Made by a program: the position numbers and the translations under genes. Under the pieces are notes generated by a model. It was not told the DNA's origin. It was given only the letters and a program-made list of their open reading frames with translations, and did no database searches. Shown here piece by piece: positions 26,330-35,172 of a stretch of 64,000 nucleotides of DNA (positions within the stretch are counted from its first letter, which is position 1; each line of letters opens with the position of its first letter). This stretch comes from Aliikangiella marina (GTDB lineage Bacteria; Pseudomonadota; Gammaproteobacteria; Enterobacterales; Kangiellaceae): contig NZ_VIKR01000003.1 of NCBI RefSeq assembly GCF_007004765.1, positions 310,001 through 374,000 of the forward strand. The letters are read 5' to 3'.

Positions 26330-26950
26330 ATGCTGAATGAATTTATCCTCTTATTTATTGCTCATGTAATTGCAGTTGCTAGCCCCGGGGCAGACTTTGC
26401 GGTCGTGGTTAAAAACACCCTACGCTCGGGTAAAAAGTCAGGACTTATTACAGCGATTGGCGTTGGTTGTGGGATATCGATTCATCTCATCTATACCTTA
26501 TTTGGTATCGCTTTGATTCTTTCACAATCACAATCGCTGTTTAATGCGATTAAAATCGTTGGTGCACTTTATTTGTTGTGGATTGCTTGGCAAGCTTTCA
26601 ACTCACGCGCAAAGAAAGCTCAGTCACATAACGAAAGCCATTTTGAGATGACGGGAGCACAAGCATTTCGTCAAGGATTCTTAACTAATGTTTTCAATCC
26701 CAAAGTGACGATTTTTTTTCTCGTGTTATTTACCAATATCATCAGTCCGGAAACACCACTTTGGATTCAAGGCGTTTTTGGGCTTTGGTTAGCTATCTAT
26801 GTGATGTTGTGGTTTATGTTAGTTGCTTGGGTGTTTTCACGCCAAAAGGTACTTGCATGGTACGAAAGCCACGGACACTATATTGACTGGGGTATGGGCG
26901 GATTTTTAGTATTTATTGCGGCACAATTAATATTTGAGCTGTGGAAATAG
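26330..26950 (+). CDS. LysE/RhtB family amino-acid exporter
   Basis: 206 residues with six hydrophobic segments. The family signature is in the first span: LFIAHVIAVASPGADFAVVVKNTLRSGKKSGL (the ASPGPD-like motif is ASPGAD). A second conserved stretch is FRQGFLTNVFNPKVTIFFLVLFTNI near residue 112. Members export amino acids such as lysine, threonine or homoserine lactone across the inner membrane. It may relieve amino-acid load linked to the neighbouring catabolic genes. The start has no obvious ribosome site. Confidence 0.9.
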   Translation: MLNEFILLFIAHVIAVASPGADFAVVVKNTLRSGKKSGLITAIGVGCGISIHLIYTLFGIALILSQSQSLFNAIKIVGALYLLWIAWQAFNSRAKKAQSHNESHFEMTGAQAFRQGFLTNVFNPKVTIFFLVLFTNIISPETPLWIQGVFGLWLAIYVMLWFMLVAWVFSRQKVLAWYESHGHYIDWGMGGFLVFIAAQLIFELWK

Positions 26951-27029
26951 CGACCGCTTGATCAAGCGCAAAGTAAAAAAGTCATAAAAGGATTCTAATC
27001 TAACTGGCGTTACCGAATAGGAGAAGATC

Positions 27030-28529
27030 GTGTCACTAGAGTCTCAAGCGTTAATCAATTCAATCTTGCAGTGGGCTGCCTATGTTTTTATTTGGTTGTT
27101 TGGGCTCGCCATTCTTGCGCTGGTGGTTATTTATTTAATTGATAAATTTCAGACGAGACATGCGATCCGAAGAAACTATCCTGTTGTTGGCCGGTTTAGA
27201 TATTTCTTTGAGCATATTGGTGAGTTTTTTCGCCAGTATTTTTTTGCGATGGATCGGGAAGAGTTGCCATTTAATCGGGCGCAGCGTAGTTGGGTCTATC
27301 GGGCAGCAAAAAATATTGATAATACTATTGCCTTTGGCTCGACCAGAGATACCAAAAAAACGGGCAACGTATTTTTTGTCAATTGTCCTTATCCAACTTT
27401 AAGCAAAGATGCTGTTGAGCCACATAAAGTGACAGTAGGCCCTAACTGCAGGCATCCGTGGACTACAGACTCATTTTTTGGAATCTCGGCAATGAGCTTT
27501 GGCGCGATATCTAAACCGGCTGTTCAGGCGCTTTCTTATGGCGCAGCGAAAGCCGGTACCTGGATGAACACTGGAGAAGGTGGTTTATCACCTTTTCACT
27601 TGCAAGGCGGTGCCGACTTAATATTTCAGATTGGTACAGCGAAATATGGAGTGCGTGATTTAGAAGGTAATCTTGATGATGAAAAATTACGCGAAGTCGC
27701 AGCCCACGAACCAGTTAAACTGATTGAGTTAAAGCTGGCACAAGGAGCCAAGCCTGGCAAAGGTGGCATTCTACCGGGTCAAAAGGTAACACCGGAAATT
27801 GCGAAAATTCGCGGAATTCCAGAGGGAAAAGATTCAATCAGCCCTAATCGCCATCCTGACATTAACCGTAATGAAGATTTGCTTAAAATGCTCGCGCATA
27901 TTCGCGAAGTTTCGGGCAAACCTTGTGGGTTTAAAACGGTGATTGGCTCGCCAGATTGGATTGAAGCGCTGATGCAAGATATTGTCGAAATGGGCGAAGA
28001 GTTTGCGCCAGATTTTATTACCTTAGATAGTGGTGATGGTGGAACTGGCGCAGCCCCCATGACGCTGATGGATGATATGGGTTTGCCTATTCGAGAAACT
28101 TTGCCAATGCTAGTCAACGCTTTGAAAAAGTTTGGCTTGAGAGAGCGCATTAAAATTTTTGCTTCCGGCAAAATGGTCAATCCAGCCGATGTTGCGTGGG
28201 CGCTTTGTACTGGGGCCGACTTTATAAATAGTGCTCGAGGCTTTATGTTTGCTTTAGGCTGTATTCAATCGCTTCAATGCAATAAAAACACCTGCCCGAC
28301 GGGTATCGCGACTCACAATAAATCGCTACAACGAGGTCTCGTCGCTAAAAATAAATCGGAACGAGTTGCGCATTATGCCAAGAACATGATGTATGCGGTT
28401 GGCGTTATCGCCCATTCATGTGGCGTGAAAGAGCCTCGCCAGCTTAGTCAAAAACACGCCAGAATTGTATGTGAAAATGGACGTACCGTTTCACTACAAG
28501 AATATTACCAGGATTCTGTCATAAACTAG
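27030..28529 (+). CDS. FMN-binding glutamate synthase-like protein
   Basis: 499 residues. The N-terminal span (residues 12-35, AAYVFIWLFGLAILALVVIYLI) anchors it in the membrane. Residues 130-480 match the central FMN/Fe-S domain of glutamate synthase large subunit: ISAMSFGAISKPAVQALSYGA, then GEGGLSPFH, TLDSGDGGTGAAPM and the cluster ligands in LQCNKNTCPTGIATHN. It lacks the glutaminase domain, so it is not a complete GltB. Stand-alone members of this family are common but their reaction is not well defined. GTG at 27030 has AGGAG seven bases upstream. Confidence 0.9.
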   Translation: MSLESQALINSILQWAAYVFIWLFGLAILALVVIYLIDKFQTRHAIRRNYPVVGRFRYFFEHIGEFFRQYFFAMDREELPFNRAQRSWVYRAAKNIDNTIAFGSTRDTKKTGNVFFVNCPYPTLSKDAVEPHKVTVGPNCRHPWTTDSFFGISAMSFGAISKPAVQALSYGAAKAGTWMNTGEGGLSPFHLQGGADLIFQIGTAKYGVRDLEGNLDDEKLREVAAHEPVKLIELKLAQGAKPGKGGILPGQKVTPEIAKIRGIPEGKDSISPNRHPDINRNEDLLKMLAHIREVSGKPCGFKTVIGSPDWIEALMQDIVEMGEEFAPDFITLDSGDGGTGAAPMTLMDDMGLPIRETLPMLVNALKKFGLRERIKIFASGKMVNPADVAWALCTGADFINSARGFMFALGCIQSLQCNKNTCPTGIATHNKSLQRGLVAKNKSERVAHYAKNMMYAVGVIAHSCGVKEPRQLSQKHARIVCENGRTVSLQEYYQDSVIN

Positions 28530-28596
28530 TCAAAGTTTGCACGTAACTTACGCCTCGTTCTGAACGTTTTTTATACGACAAACGAGGTGTAGGAAA

Positions 28597-29010
28597 ATGC
28601 AGATACGCGCGTATTGGTGTGACCAGGTTTTTTCTGATAGCAAGAAATTCCCTTATGGCTTTTCACGCTCTGGCGTTTTTTCGCTTGCAGAGAGTGAAGT
28701 GCTTGAGTCGAAAGGGTGTTTGTTTCGAGCATTGATGGACGGCAAAGTTTTTGATCCAACAGCAGAAGATTTGGCTTTTGTTCAAGCCATGAATGCTGGT
28801 GTTTACTCCTTTAATAAAGATACTCGAATTTGGTCTAAATATCTCTTTCACCAAAGAAGATTGATCTCGATATCTGGCGGCTGGATATCAAACGACAATG
28901 AACATGATCTCGACTCAGAGTTAGTTGATATCGATGAGGTTTCTGCCACCGAACCGAAATGGGAAGTTTCAGAGACAGGTGGAAATGACGACTTCTTAAA
29001 AGCGGGATAG
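28597..29010 (+). CDS. DUF413 / MaoP-like protein
   Basis: 137 residues. The sequence FSRSGVFSLAESEVLESKGCLFRALMDGKVFDPTAEDLAFV, followed by TRIWSKYLFHQRR, fits the DUF413 family, whose Escherichia coli member MaoP organises the Ori chromosomal macrodomain. The match is by pattern from memory. Residues after 105 form an acidic tail not typical of the family. A short inverted repeat (CGCCTCGTT at 28551-28559, AACGAGGTG at 28581-28589) precedes the gene; GAGGTGTAGG serves as ribosome site. Confidence 0.7.
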   Translation: MQIRAYWCDQVFSDSKKFPYGFSRSGVFSLAESEVLESKGCLFRALMDGKVFDPTAEDLAFVQAMNAGVYSFNKDTRIWSKYLFHQRRLISISGGWISNDNEHDLDSELVDIDEVSATEPKWEVSETGGNDDFLKAG

Positions 29011-29457
29011 ATTTCTTATTATTCTGGCAAATGACGATTGATTCTTTACGCCATTCAGCGCTTTGAGTGGCGTTAAGAACTTATACAAAATTAAGAATAA
29101 TTTCATATACACAAATATTGTTAAAATCGAGTTTTATATTGCTTTTACCAAAATACAATATTTGTATAATTTTCGAATAAAAATAATCTAACTTAGTTTG
29201 TTTTTTTTCATCATTGGCAATCCGTTGTCCTTTCTGGGATTGCAGAAAATATTCGCTTTTCGTTTTCGAAAAAAATTGATAGTTTGTGAACAACTTCAAT
29301 AGTCATCAATCGTCGCTAATTTTTCGACTTATCTCATTTTTTATATTCTCATTACTAAAAATACTTGTGCTATTTTTCAGTTATCAACGTAGGCTAATAA
29401 GAGAAGCATGCGTAGTTTTCATGTGGGCACTCACAAATTTAATGAAGGAGAAGATAA
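29011..29457. other. AT-rich intergenic stretch
   Basis: Apart from the hairpin at 29049-29072 I see nothing identifiable. Open frames here are low-complexity and lack a ribosome site. Confidence 0.5.
29049..29072 (+). terminator. Hairpin downstream of the MaoP-like gene
   Basis: CGCCATTCA (29049-29057) pairs with TGAGTGGCG (29064-29072), one G-T pair, 6-base loop, 39 bases after the stop codon. No T run follows, so it is only a weak terminator candidate. Confidence 0.4.
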
Positions 29458-29991
29458 ATGAAATGTCTTTATTACCTCTCACCATCCTTGGATATGAGTA
29501 AGCGAATTTCAGATGATCTACATGAAGCAGGCATCCTTGACTGGTATATTCATGTCATCAGCAAAGATGAGACTGGACTCAGTCAAAAACATATTCATTC
29601 ATCCAATTATCTCGAAACCTTGGATCTGTTTAGAGGCACAACGATTGGTGGAATAATTGGTTTTGTTGTATCGATGCTAATTGTCGCCATAGCAATTAAA
29701 ACAGAACCCTTCGGATTTCCGTTATCGAACACGATCTATTTTTTGATGGTTGCGTTTTTAACCTTGTTCGGGATCTGGGAAGGTGGACTTTATGGCATTG
29801 ATAGCGAGAATAAAAAAATTCAACCATTCCAAAAAGAGATAAACGCAGGAAAGTACTTAGTCTTGGTGTATGCCGCCAAAGATGATGAAAAGAAAGTCCG
29901 TTTGATGATGGAAGACAAACATCCCGAGTCAAAACTCGTCGCAACGGATCGACACTTTGTCAATCCGTTTTCAAAACTCAAAGTCGTTTAG
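29458..29991 (+). CDS. Hypothetical membrane protein, DUF1269-like
   Basis: 177 residues with two adjacent membrane spans at about residues 62-82 (TTIGGIIGFVVSMLIVAIAI) and 92-112 (TIYFLMVAFLTLFGIWEGGLYG). The glycine-rich hairpin between soluble N- and C-terminal domains resembles the DUF1269 / Slp-like family of small membrane proteins. The C-terminal domain KYLVLVYAAKDDEKKVRLMMEDKHPE looks like a small ferredoxin-like fold. AAGGAGAAGATAA before the ATG is a strong ribosome site. Function unknown. Confidence 0.7.
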   Translation: MKCLYYLSPSLDMSKRISDDLHEAGILDWYIHVISKDETGLSQKHIHSSNYLETLDLFRGTTIGGIIGFVVSMLIVAIAIKTEPFGFPLSNTIYFLMVAFLTLFGIWEGGLYGIDSENKKIQPFQKEINAGKYLVLVYAAKDDEKKVRLMMEDKHPESKLVATDRHFVNPFSKLKVV

Positions 29992-30041
29992 CTGAAACAA
30001 AAAAAAGCTAACACGGTTGAGTTTCAATCAGGATTGATCGA

Positions 30042-30067
30042 TGGGCTGAGAAGCGATACTCAGCCCA
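30042..30067. terminator. Hairpin between convergent genes
   Basis: TGGGCTGAG (30042-30050) and CTCAGCCCA (30059-30067) pair perfectly around an 8-base loop, between the convergent gene pair. Neither side has a clear T run. Confidence 0.4.
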
Positions 30068-30084
30068 CGTTTACAACCGCGACT

Positions 30085-30336
30085 TTACGCCAATGGATTT
30101 GCAAAGAGTATTAGTAAGCCGATACCAATGGCAATAATTGGGAGACTATCAAGGAAACCGGCAATTACCATTGTTCTAATTTGCAGTTGTTTTGCGAGTT
30201 CAGGTTGTCTAGCAACGCCTTCAATGTATTTCGCGGCAACATTACCAATTCCCAACCCTGAGCCAATAGCCCCGCCAGCAATAACAATAGCCGCTGCGAT
30301 TAAGCTAGCCGCGTTGAATAATTCGCTCTCGTTCAT
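30085..30336 (-). CDS. Stand-alone F0 ATP synthase subunit c-like protein
   Basis: 83 residues forming the two-helix hairpin of the c-ring subunit. Helix 1 is LIAAAIVIAGGAIGSGLGIGNVAAKYIEG, the polar loop is GVARQPELAKQL, and helix 2 carries the ion-binding carboxylate as aspartate in GFLDSLPIIAIGIGLLILF. It has all core residues but is alone: no other atp gene is in the window, whereas atpE normally sits between atpB and atpF. It is therefore an extra copy or a relocated one. The strong ribosome site (AGAGGAG) suggests it is expressed. It is divergent from a LysR-type regulator. Confidence 0.9.
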   Translation of the reverse strand: MNESELFNAASLIAAAIVIAGGAIGSGLGIGNVAAKYIEGVARQPELAKQLQIRTMVIAGFLDSLPIIAIGIGLLILFANPLA

Positions 30337-30367
30337 GATGATCTCCTCTTAAACTGTTCAGGCAGAG

Positions 30368-30393
30368 ATATCATATATTGTTTATTATGATAT
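30368..30393. promoter_or_regulatory. Inverted repeat ATATCAT-N12-ATGATAT between the subunit c and LysR genes
   Basis: A perfect 7-bp inverted repeat (30368-30374, 30387-30393) lies in the 140-base divergent intergenic region. LysR regulators commonly bind such dyads between themselves and a divergent target, so it is a candidate operator. Confidence 0.5.
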
Positions 30394-30476
30394 GATAATA
30401 CGTCTAAATAAAATAAGACTGTTTTTATATGTAAACAATTAGGTGTGTATCGAAGCTTTAAACAGAGGGGGTTACA

Positions 30477-31391
30477 ATGCATCGTTGGCAAGGTTTTGAA
30501 GAGTTCGTTCAAGTTGTCAAGGCGGGATCTTTCTCTGGTGCCGCGCGATTGATGGGGGTATCGAAAGGCTACATCAGTCAACAAGTCAGTAAGCTCGAAG
30601 ATCGCCTTGCCAGTCGATTATTACACCGAACGACCCGTAAGCTTCATTTAACAGAGACCGGCGAAATATATTACAAACATTGTGTGCAGATTATTCAAGA
30701 TCTTGATGAAGCAGAATATGCGGTCAGTCACTCTAGGGACCGTGTTCAAGGTGTATTGAGAATAAGCTCTCCGCATTTACTGGGAGAAACTTATCTAGTA
30801 CCCGCTATTGCTGAGTTTTTAGAGCAACATCCTCGCTTGGAAATTGCGCTTGACTTTAGCAGCAAGAAAATAGATTTATTAGATGATCAATATGATGTGG
30901 CCATACAAGTGGGTAAACGTGATGATGTTAATGTCGTCAATCAATTGTTGGCGACAACCAGGTTTCACATAGTTGCAAGTCAGGAATACCTCTCTAACTC
31001 TTCAGCCCTAGACCGACCAGAGGATTTAAAGCGGCATAATTGTTTGCTATTTGAAGAACGAGGAGTCGTTAAACCCTGGTTGTTAAAAAAAGAGAATGAA
31101 GCTCAAACGACGGCGATTAAAGTGAAAAGTCATTGGCGAAGTAATAGTGGTCCAGCAATTCGCGCTGCTGCGCTAAATAACTTGGGCGTCGCTTATTTAC
31201 CAGACTACTATTTGAAGGACTGGATCAAGAGTCGACAGTTAGAGGTTCTCCTCTCTGACTGGACTCATATCGAGAGACAAATCGTTGCTATTTATCCGCA
31301 TAAAAATTACGTTTTAGCAAAAACGCGTTTGTTTATTGATTTCTTGGGCGAATTTTTTCAGCGAAGTAAAAATCAATTGACACTTTCTTAA
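30477..31391 (+). CDS. LysR-family transcriptional regulator
   Basis: 304 residues. Residues 5-64 are the LysR winged helix: FEEFVQVVKAGSFSGAARLMGVSKGYISQQVSKLEDRLASRLLHRTTRKLHLTETG in order. Residues 92-298 form the periplasmic-binding-like effector domain (GVLRISSPHLLGETYLVPAIAEFLEQHPRLEIALDF). Its effector is unknown. Gene arrangement suggests that it controls the divergent subunit c gene, its own gene, or both. Confidence 0.93.
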   Translation: MHRWQGFEEFVQVVKAGSFSGAARLMGVSKGYISQQVSKLEDRLASRLLHRTTRKLHLTETGEIYYKHCVQIIQDLDEAEYAVSHSRDRVQGVLRISSPHLLGETYLVPAIAEFLEQHPRLEIALDFSSKKIDLLDDQYDVAIQVGKRDDVNVVNQLLATTRFHIVASQEYLSNSSALDRPEDLKRHNCLLFEERGVVKPWLLKKENEAQTTAIKVKSHWRSNSGPAIRAAALNNLGVAYLPDYYLKDWIKSRQLEVLLSDWTHIERQIVAIYPHKNYVLAKTRLFIDFLGEFFQRSKNQLTLS

Positions 31392-31552
31392 GTGAAAAAA
31401 ACGAGTAGTTCGTCATTTCTTTCGACGCTTATTTTTGGTTTAAAAGATGTTCAGGCACTTGTTAATATTCAAAAACTGAATCATCAAAGTCAACTCTGTA
31501 TGCGTATCCTTGTGTACAGGTGACCTTAAACGACGAGAAAAGCGTTGTCTGC

Positions 31553-32032
31553 TTATTTGTAGTGAATGGTATTAATGAAAAAAGTCTTTATACCGCCTGG
31601 AAGATGGACTGAGACTTCATCATCGACTTGCTTTTTTAACAGTGCGCGCGCAAGCGGCGAGTCGATAGAAATATATTCCGGTTTGTAATCAAACTCATCC
31701 GATCCAACTAATCGGTGATTAAATAGGTTGCCGTCATTGTCTTCGATTTCAACCCAAGCGCCAAAAAATACTTTAGATTGGTCGGGCGGTAAGTGCTCGA
31801 TAACTTGCATTTCTTGAGTTCGTTTTTGCAAATAACGAATTCTCCTATCCATTTCTCGTAGTTGTTTTTTTCGATAGATATACTCTGCGTTTTCTGAACG
31901 GTCACCTTCTGCTGCTGCTGCGGTTATTGCTCGAGTGACCTCTGGACGTTTGTTTTTCCACAGATCGGCAAGCTCGTTTCTTAAGCGAGTCGCACCTTCT
32001 TCTGTAATTAAATTTGAGCGTTTCATGACCAT
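31553..32032 (-). CDS. greB: Transcription elongation factor GreB
   Basis: 159 residues. It rescues backtracked RNA polymerase by stimulating transcript cleavage. The N-terminal coiled coil (LITEEGATRLRNELADLWKNKRPEVTRAITAAAAEGDRSENAEYIYRKKQLREMDRRIRYLQKR) carries the acidic tip DRSENAEY. The C-terminal FKBP-like domain follows (ARALLKKQVDDEVSVHLPGG). The YIYRKKQLREIDRR pattern and lack of the GreA-specific variant point to GreB. Two ATGs lie at the start (MVMKRSN); either could be used. Confidence 0.95.
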   Translation of the reverse strand: MVMKRSNLITEEGATRLRNELADLWKNKRPEVTRAITAAAAEGDRSENAEYIYRKKQLREMDRRIRYLQKRTQEMQVIEHLPPDQSKVFFGAWVEIEDNDGNLFNHRLVGSDEFDYKPEYISIDSPLARALLKKQVDDEVSVHLPGGIKTFFINTIHYK

Positions 32033-32405
32033 TAAAGTAGCAGTATTAATCCGGGAGAGCCATTATAGTCAAGTTATGTCAAACTTAAAGTGGTTTTAAA
32101 GTGCTCTAGCGCGATATTTAACGCGTTTATTGTAAGTCTTTTAGAACAAAAGATTATGCACGGATAGCCTATAATTATTGAGAAAATTAGGTCAATTAGG
32201 CGTATGATTCGTGCCTATCAGCAGGCAGACGTAGGCCCGAGTTGTTTTGGCTTGTGCAACGTAAAGGCAAAGCGCTAATGGAATGGAAAAGTTAACTAGG
32301 TTTTATAAAAACAGAGTTAAACACAGAGAGACCGATGTATGCATAGAGGCGCACAGGCAAGCTTAGATACATCAAAAGCAATTAAGATAATTTAAGAGAA
32401 ATACA
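32033..32405. other. Intergenic stretch between greB and the GabD-like gene
   Basis: 373 bases of divergent promoter region. I see no gene, tRNA or clear promoter match. Confidence 0.4.
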
Positions 32406-33857
32406 GTGGAATTAAGTAATCCAGCATTATTGAAAAGCGGCTCCCTGGTCAATGGCGAGTGGTTGACCAATGATCACCAGTTTGTGGTGGAGAACCCTGC
32501 CAACGGTAATATTGTGGCCTCAATCAATGAGGTGAGCCATGAACAAGTTGAGTCGGGAATTGAAGGTGCTTCTCAAGCTTTGGCTCATTGGCAATCGCTC
32601 AATGTGGACGAGCGATCGGCGATTTTAATGAAGTGGCACCGATTAATCTTGGCTGCGCAAAATGACCTCGCTCTGATTATGGTGGCTGAGCAAGGCAAGC
32701 CAATGACCGAAGCAATGGGCGAAGTTGTTTATGGTGCGAAATATATTCAGTGGTACGCCGAGGAAGCCAGAAGAATTAACGGTGACCTTATGCCAGTTAA
32801 CCAATCTGGCAAACGCGGACTAGTGTTACGTCGACCGGTTGGCGTAGTGAGTGCGATTACCCCCTGGAACTTTCCCAGTGCCATGATTCTGCGAAAAGCA
32901 TCAGCGGCACTTGCAGCTGGCTGTAGCTTTATCGTTAAGCCTTCTGAACTGACTCCTTTGTCAGCGCTTGCATTAGCGCAATTATCATTGGATGCAGGCA
33001 TTCCAGCAGGAGTTTTTAATGTTGTTGTTGGTACAAATGCGCAGGCGATTGGTGAGTTATTGACGACCCATCCAGCGATTGCCAAGTTTAGTTTTACCGG
33101 TTCCACTCCAGTTGGCAAAAAGTTGCTTCAGCAATGCGCTTCGACAGTTAAAAAGACATCAATGGAATTAGGCGGCAATGCGCCTTACATCGCGTTTGAG
33201 GATTGCGATTTAGATGTCGCAATTAAAGGGGCGATGGGCAGTAAGTTTCGAAACTCAGGACAGACTTGCGTTTGTGCTAATCGCTTGTTTGTTCACCGGT
33301 CCATTTATTCAGAGTTTGTCAGCCGACTAGAGAAAAAAGTCACTGAACTGCGCGTTGGTGATGGACACCAGGCTGAGGTTAACATTGGTCCTCTGATAGA
33401 GCAAAAGGCGATCGACAAAGTGACCGAATTGGTTGACCAAGCTGTTGGATTAGGGGCGAAGGTAATTTGTGGCGGTAAACAAATTGATGGTCCCGGAAAC
33501 TTCTATCAACCGACAATTATCACTGGCGTGACACCAGACATGGACATTTTCAAAACGGAAATCTTCGGTCCTGTTGCTTCGATAATTCCTTTTGATTCTG
33601 AGGATGAAGTCATCCGACTGGCTAATCAGACTGAATATGGATTATGTTCATACGCCTTTACAGAAGACATGCGACGCGTCTGGCGACTGTCTGAAAAGCT
33701 TCAATTTGGTATGGTGGGTATCAATGAAGGCGTTTTGTCTAACCCAGCCGCACCATTTGGTGGTGTTAAAGAGTCAGGAATGGGCCGAGAAGGAGGCCGC
33801 TGGGGAATCGACGATTACCTGGAAACACGTTATGTTTGTATTGGTGATGTAGACTGA
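32406..33857 (+). CDS. NAD(P)-dependent succinate-semialdehyde dehydrogenase-type enzyme
   Basis: 483 residues, GTG start with AAGAGA upstream. The ALDH catalytic Cys is in NSGQTCVCANR near residue 287, and the Glu is in SMELGGNAP near residue 254. KFSFTGSTPVGK is the cofactor loop. The overall pattern (AEEARRINGDLMP, VVSAITPWNFPSAMILRKASAALAAGCSFIVKPSE, GREGGRWGIDDYLETRYVC) is that of GabD. It would oxidise succinate semialdehyde to succinate in GABA catabolism. Related enzymes act on glutarate semialdehyde, so the substrate is likely but not certain. Monocistronic. Confidence 0.9.
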   Translation: MELSNPALLKSGSLVNGEWLTNDHQFVVENPANGNIVASINEVSHEQVESGIEGASQALAHWQSLNVDERSAILMKWHRLILAAQNDLALIMVAEQGKPMTEAMGEVVYGAKYIQWYAEEARRINGDLMPVNQSGKRGLVLRRPVGVVSAITPWNFPSAMILRKASAALAAGCSFIVKPSELTPLSALALAQLSLDAGIPAGVFNVVVGTNAQAIGELLTTHPAIAKFSFTGSTPVGKKLLQQCASTVKKTSMELGGNAPYIAFEDCDLDVAIKGAMGSKFRNSGQTCVCANRLFVHRSIYSEFVSRLEKKVTELRVGDGHQAEVNIGPLIEQKAIDKVTELVDQAVGLGAKVICGGKQIDGPGNFYQPTIITGVTPDMDIFKTEIFGPVASIIPFDSEDEVIRLANQTEYGLCSYAFTEDMRRVWRLSEKLQFGMVGINEGVLSNPAAPFGGVKESGMGREGGRWGIDDYLETRYVCIGDVD

Positions 33858-34157
33858 AGCTGTTTTGGACAAGTTGTCAGCGATTAAAGCTTATCTAAAT
33901 GGCTCAATGTTGCATCCTAACTAGCATTAGGAAATCGAAATGCAAATGGGCCAAAAAAAAAGCATGCTAAAAATTATACGAATTAGTTCAAATCGATGAA
34001 ATAGGAAGAGTTGACGTTGACTCCCCCTATCAAAACAAAATCATGGAGCTCCATGCAAGTGAGCTATAACCGAACCGTGGATTTGACCACTCGGTAATCG
34101 CGCGCTATTGTGCATAATCAGCGTGAAATAATTGATCTTAAATTTTAAGCATTTAAC
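33858..34157. other. Intergenic stretch
   Basis: 300 bases with no gene or clear regulatory site that I can see. Confidence 0.4.
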
Positions 34158-34490
34158 ATGATCGAAGAGAGAGTCAATATTAATGGCGAATTTTTAGGGA
34201 TTAGCTCCTTAGCGATTTACAGTGCGCCTTGGTTTTTACAAATCATTCTGTTGATGCTAGTTGTTGCGTTGTTCATTGCGAAAGTATCTAGAGACTCCAA
34301 AAATTTGAAAAAGTTAAGCGAGTCGGCTGCTGGCGATGAGCTTGAACAATTTTTGTCAGAGGTAAACAAAGCTTTTTTTGGTTTTTCTGTACCCGCTAAG
34401 AATCTCGCGGCTTATTGGGTAGGATTTTTAATTTATCTTGTTACGCTAGTCTACGCCGGGTATAACACCTATGTACATGTCGTTGCCTGA
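34158..34490 (+). CDS. Hypothetical small membrane protein
   Basis: 110 residues with two spans, at about residues 26-45 (WFLQIILLMLVVALFIAKV) and 84-105 (AAYWVGFLIYLVTLVYAGYNTY). The two spans flank a cytoplasmic or periplasmic helical region (LKKLSESAAGDELEQFLSEVNKAFFGF). The family is not recognised. No close neighbour on the same strand. Confidence 0.6.
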   Translation: MIEERVNINGEFLGISSLAIYSAPWFLQIILLMLVVALFIAKVSRDSKNLKKLSESAAGDELEQFLSEVNKAFFGFSVPAKNLAAYWVGFLIYLVTLVYAGYNTYVHVVA

Positions 34491-34549
34491 GAAATAAAGC
34501 TGTAAGAACCGGAGTTTGGGGTGACTTACATTCAGTATTTAAAAAGCTT

Positions 34550-35017
34550 TTACTTTGCGATTTCACGACGCATTTCAATAACATCACTTTTAAATCCGGC
34601 TTTTTCATAGGCTCTAATCGCAGCCGAATTATCAGCATAAACTTGTAGTCGAACTTCGCTAATGCCTTTTTCTTTAGCCCAGTTTTCTAACCCATCCAAA
34701 ATTAGCTGGTTAACGCCTTTCCCTCGATACTCAGGTTTGACAAACATAAAACCTAAATATGCATGCTGCTCATATATTTGATAAGTTTTGGATGACCTTA
34801 ATTTGGCATAACCTGAAGCGACAATTTCTGAGCCGTATATCGCCACTAACACTTCCGCATTATCTGACTCGATCATTTCACCAATATCGTAATAATTAAT
34901 ATGGCCCGGGATCAGCGTCTCGTCAAAGGCTCTCTCAACGGCAATAATGCCCTGTTCAAATTCGAGCAAGAGAGGTAAGTCTTCCAACGTAGCGGAACGG
35001 GTGGTAATTTTGGACAT
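34550..35017 (-). CDS. GNAT-family N-acetyltransferase
   Basis: 155 residues with a single GNAT domain. The acetyl-CoA binding motif is in LGFMFVKPEYRGKGVNQLILDGLENWAKEKG near residue 88 (the Q/RxxGxG/A loop is YRGKGV), and the C-terminal VYADNSAAIRAYEKAGFKSDVIEMRREI is typical. It transfers an acetyl group to an unidentified small molecule or protein amine. Monocistronic. Confidence 0.9.
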   Translation of the reverse strand: MSKITTRSATLEDLPLLLEFEQGIIAVERAFDETLIPGHINYYDIGEMIESDNAEVLVAIYGSEIVASGYAKLRSSKTYQIYEQHAYLGFMFVKPEYRGKGVNQLILDGLENWAKEKGISEVRLQVYADNSAAIRAYEKAGFKSDVIEMRREIAK

Positions 35018-35172
35018 AGCAGGCTCTTAGCGCTAATGAGTGTCGCGTAACTATAAAAGGCTCGCTGTCATTTCTGCAAGCCTTTTAATGTCAGTAAGTT
35101 TATAAATAGATGAGCGTGTATTGACGACAGTGTTTGAGAACGATGATTTGATGACTTAACCGCTAACTAAAG

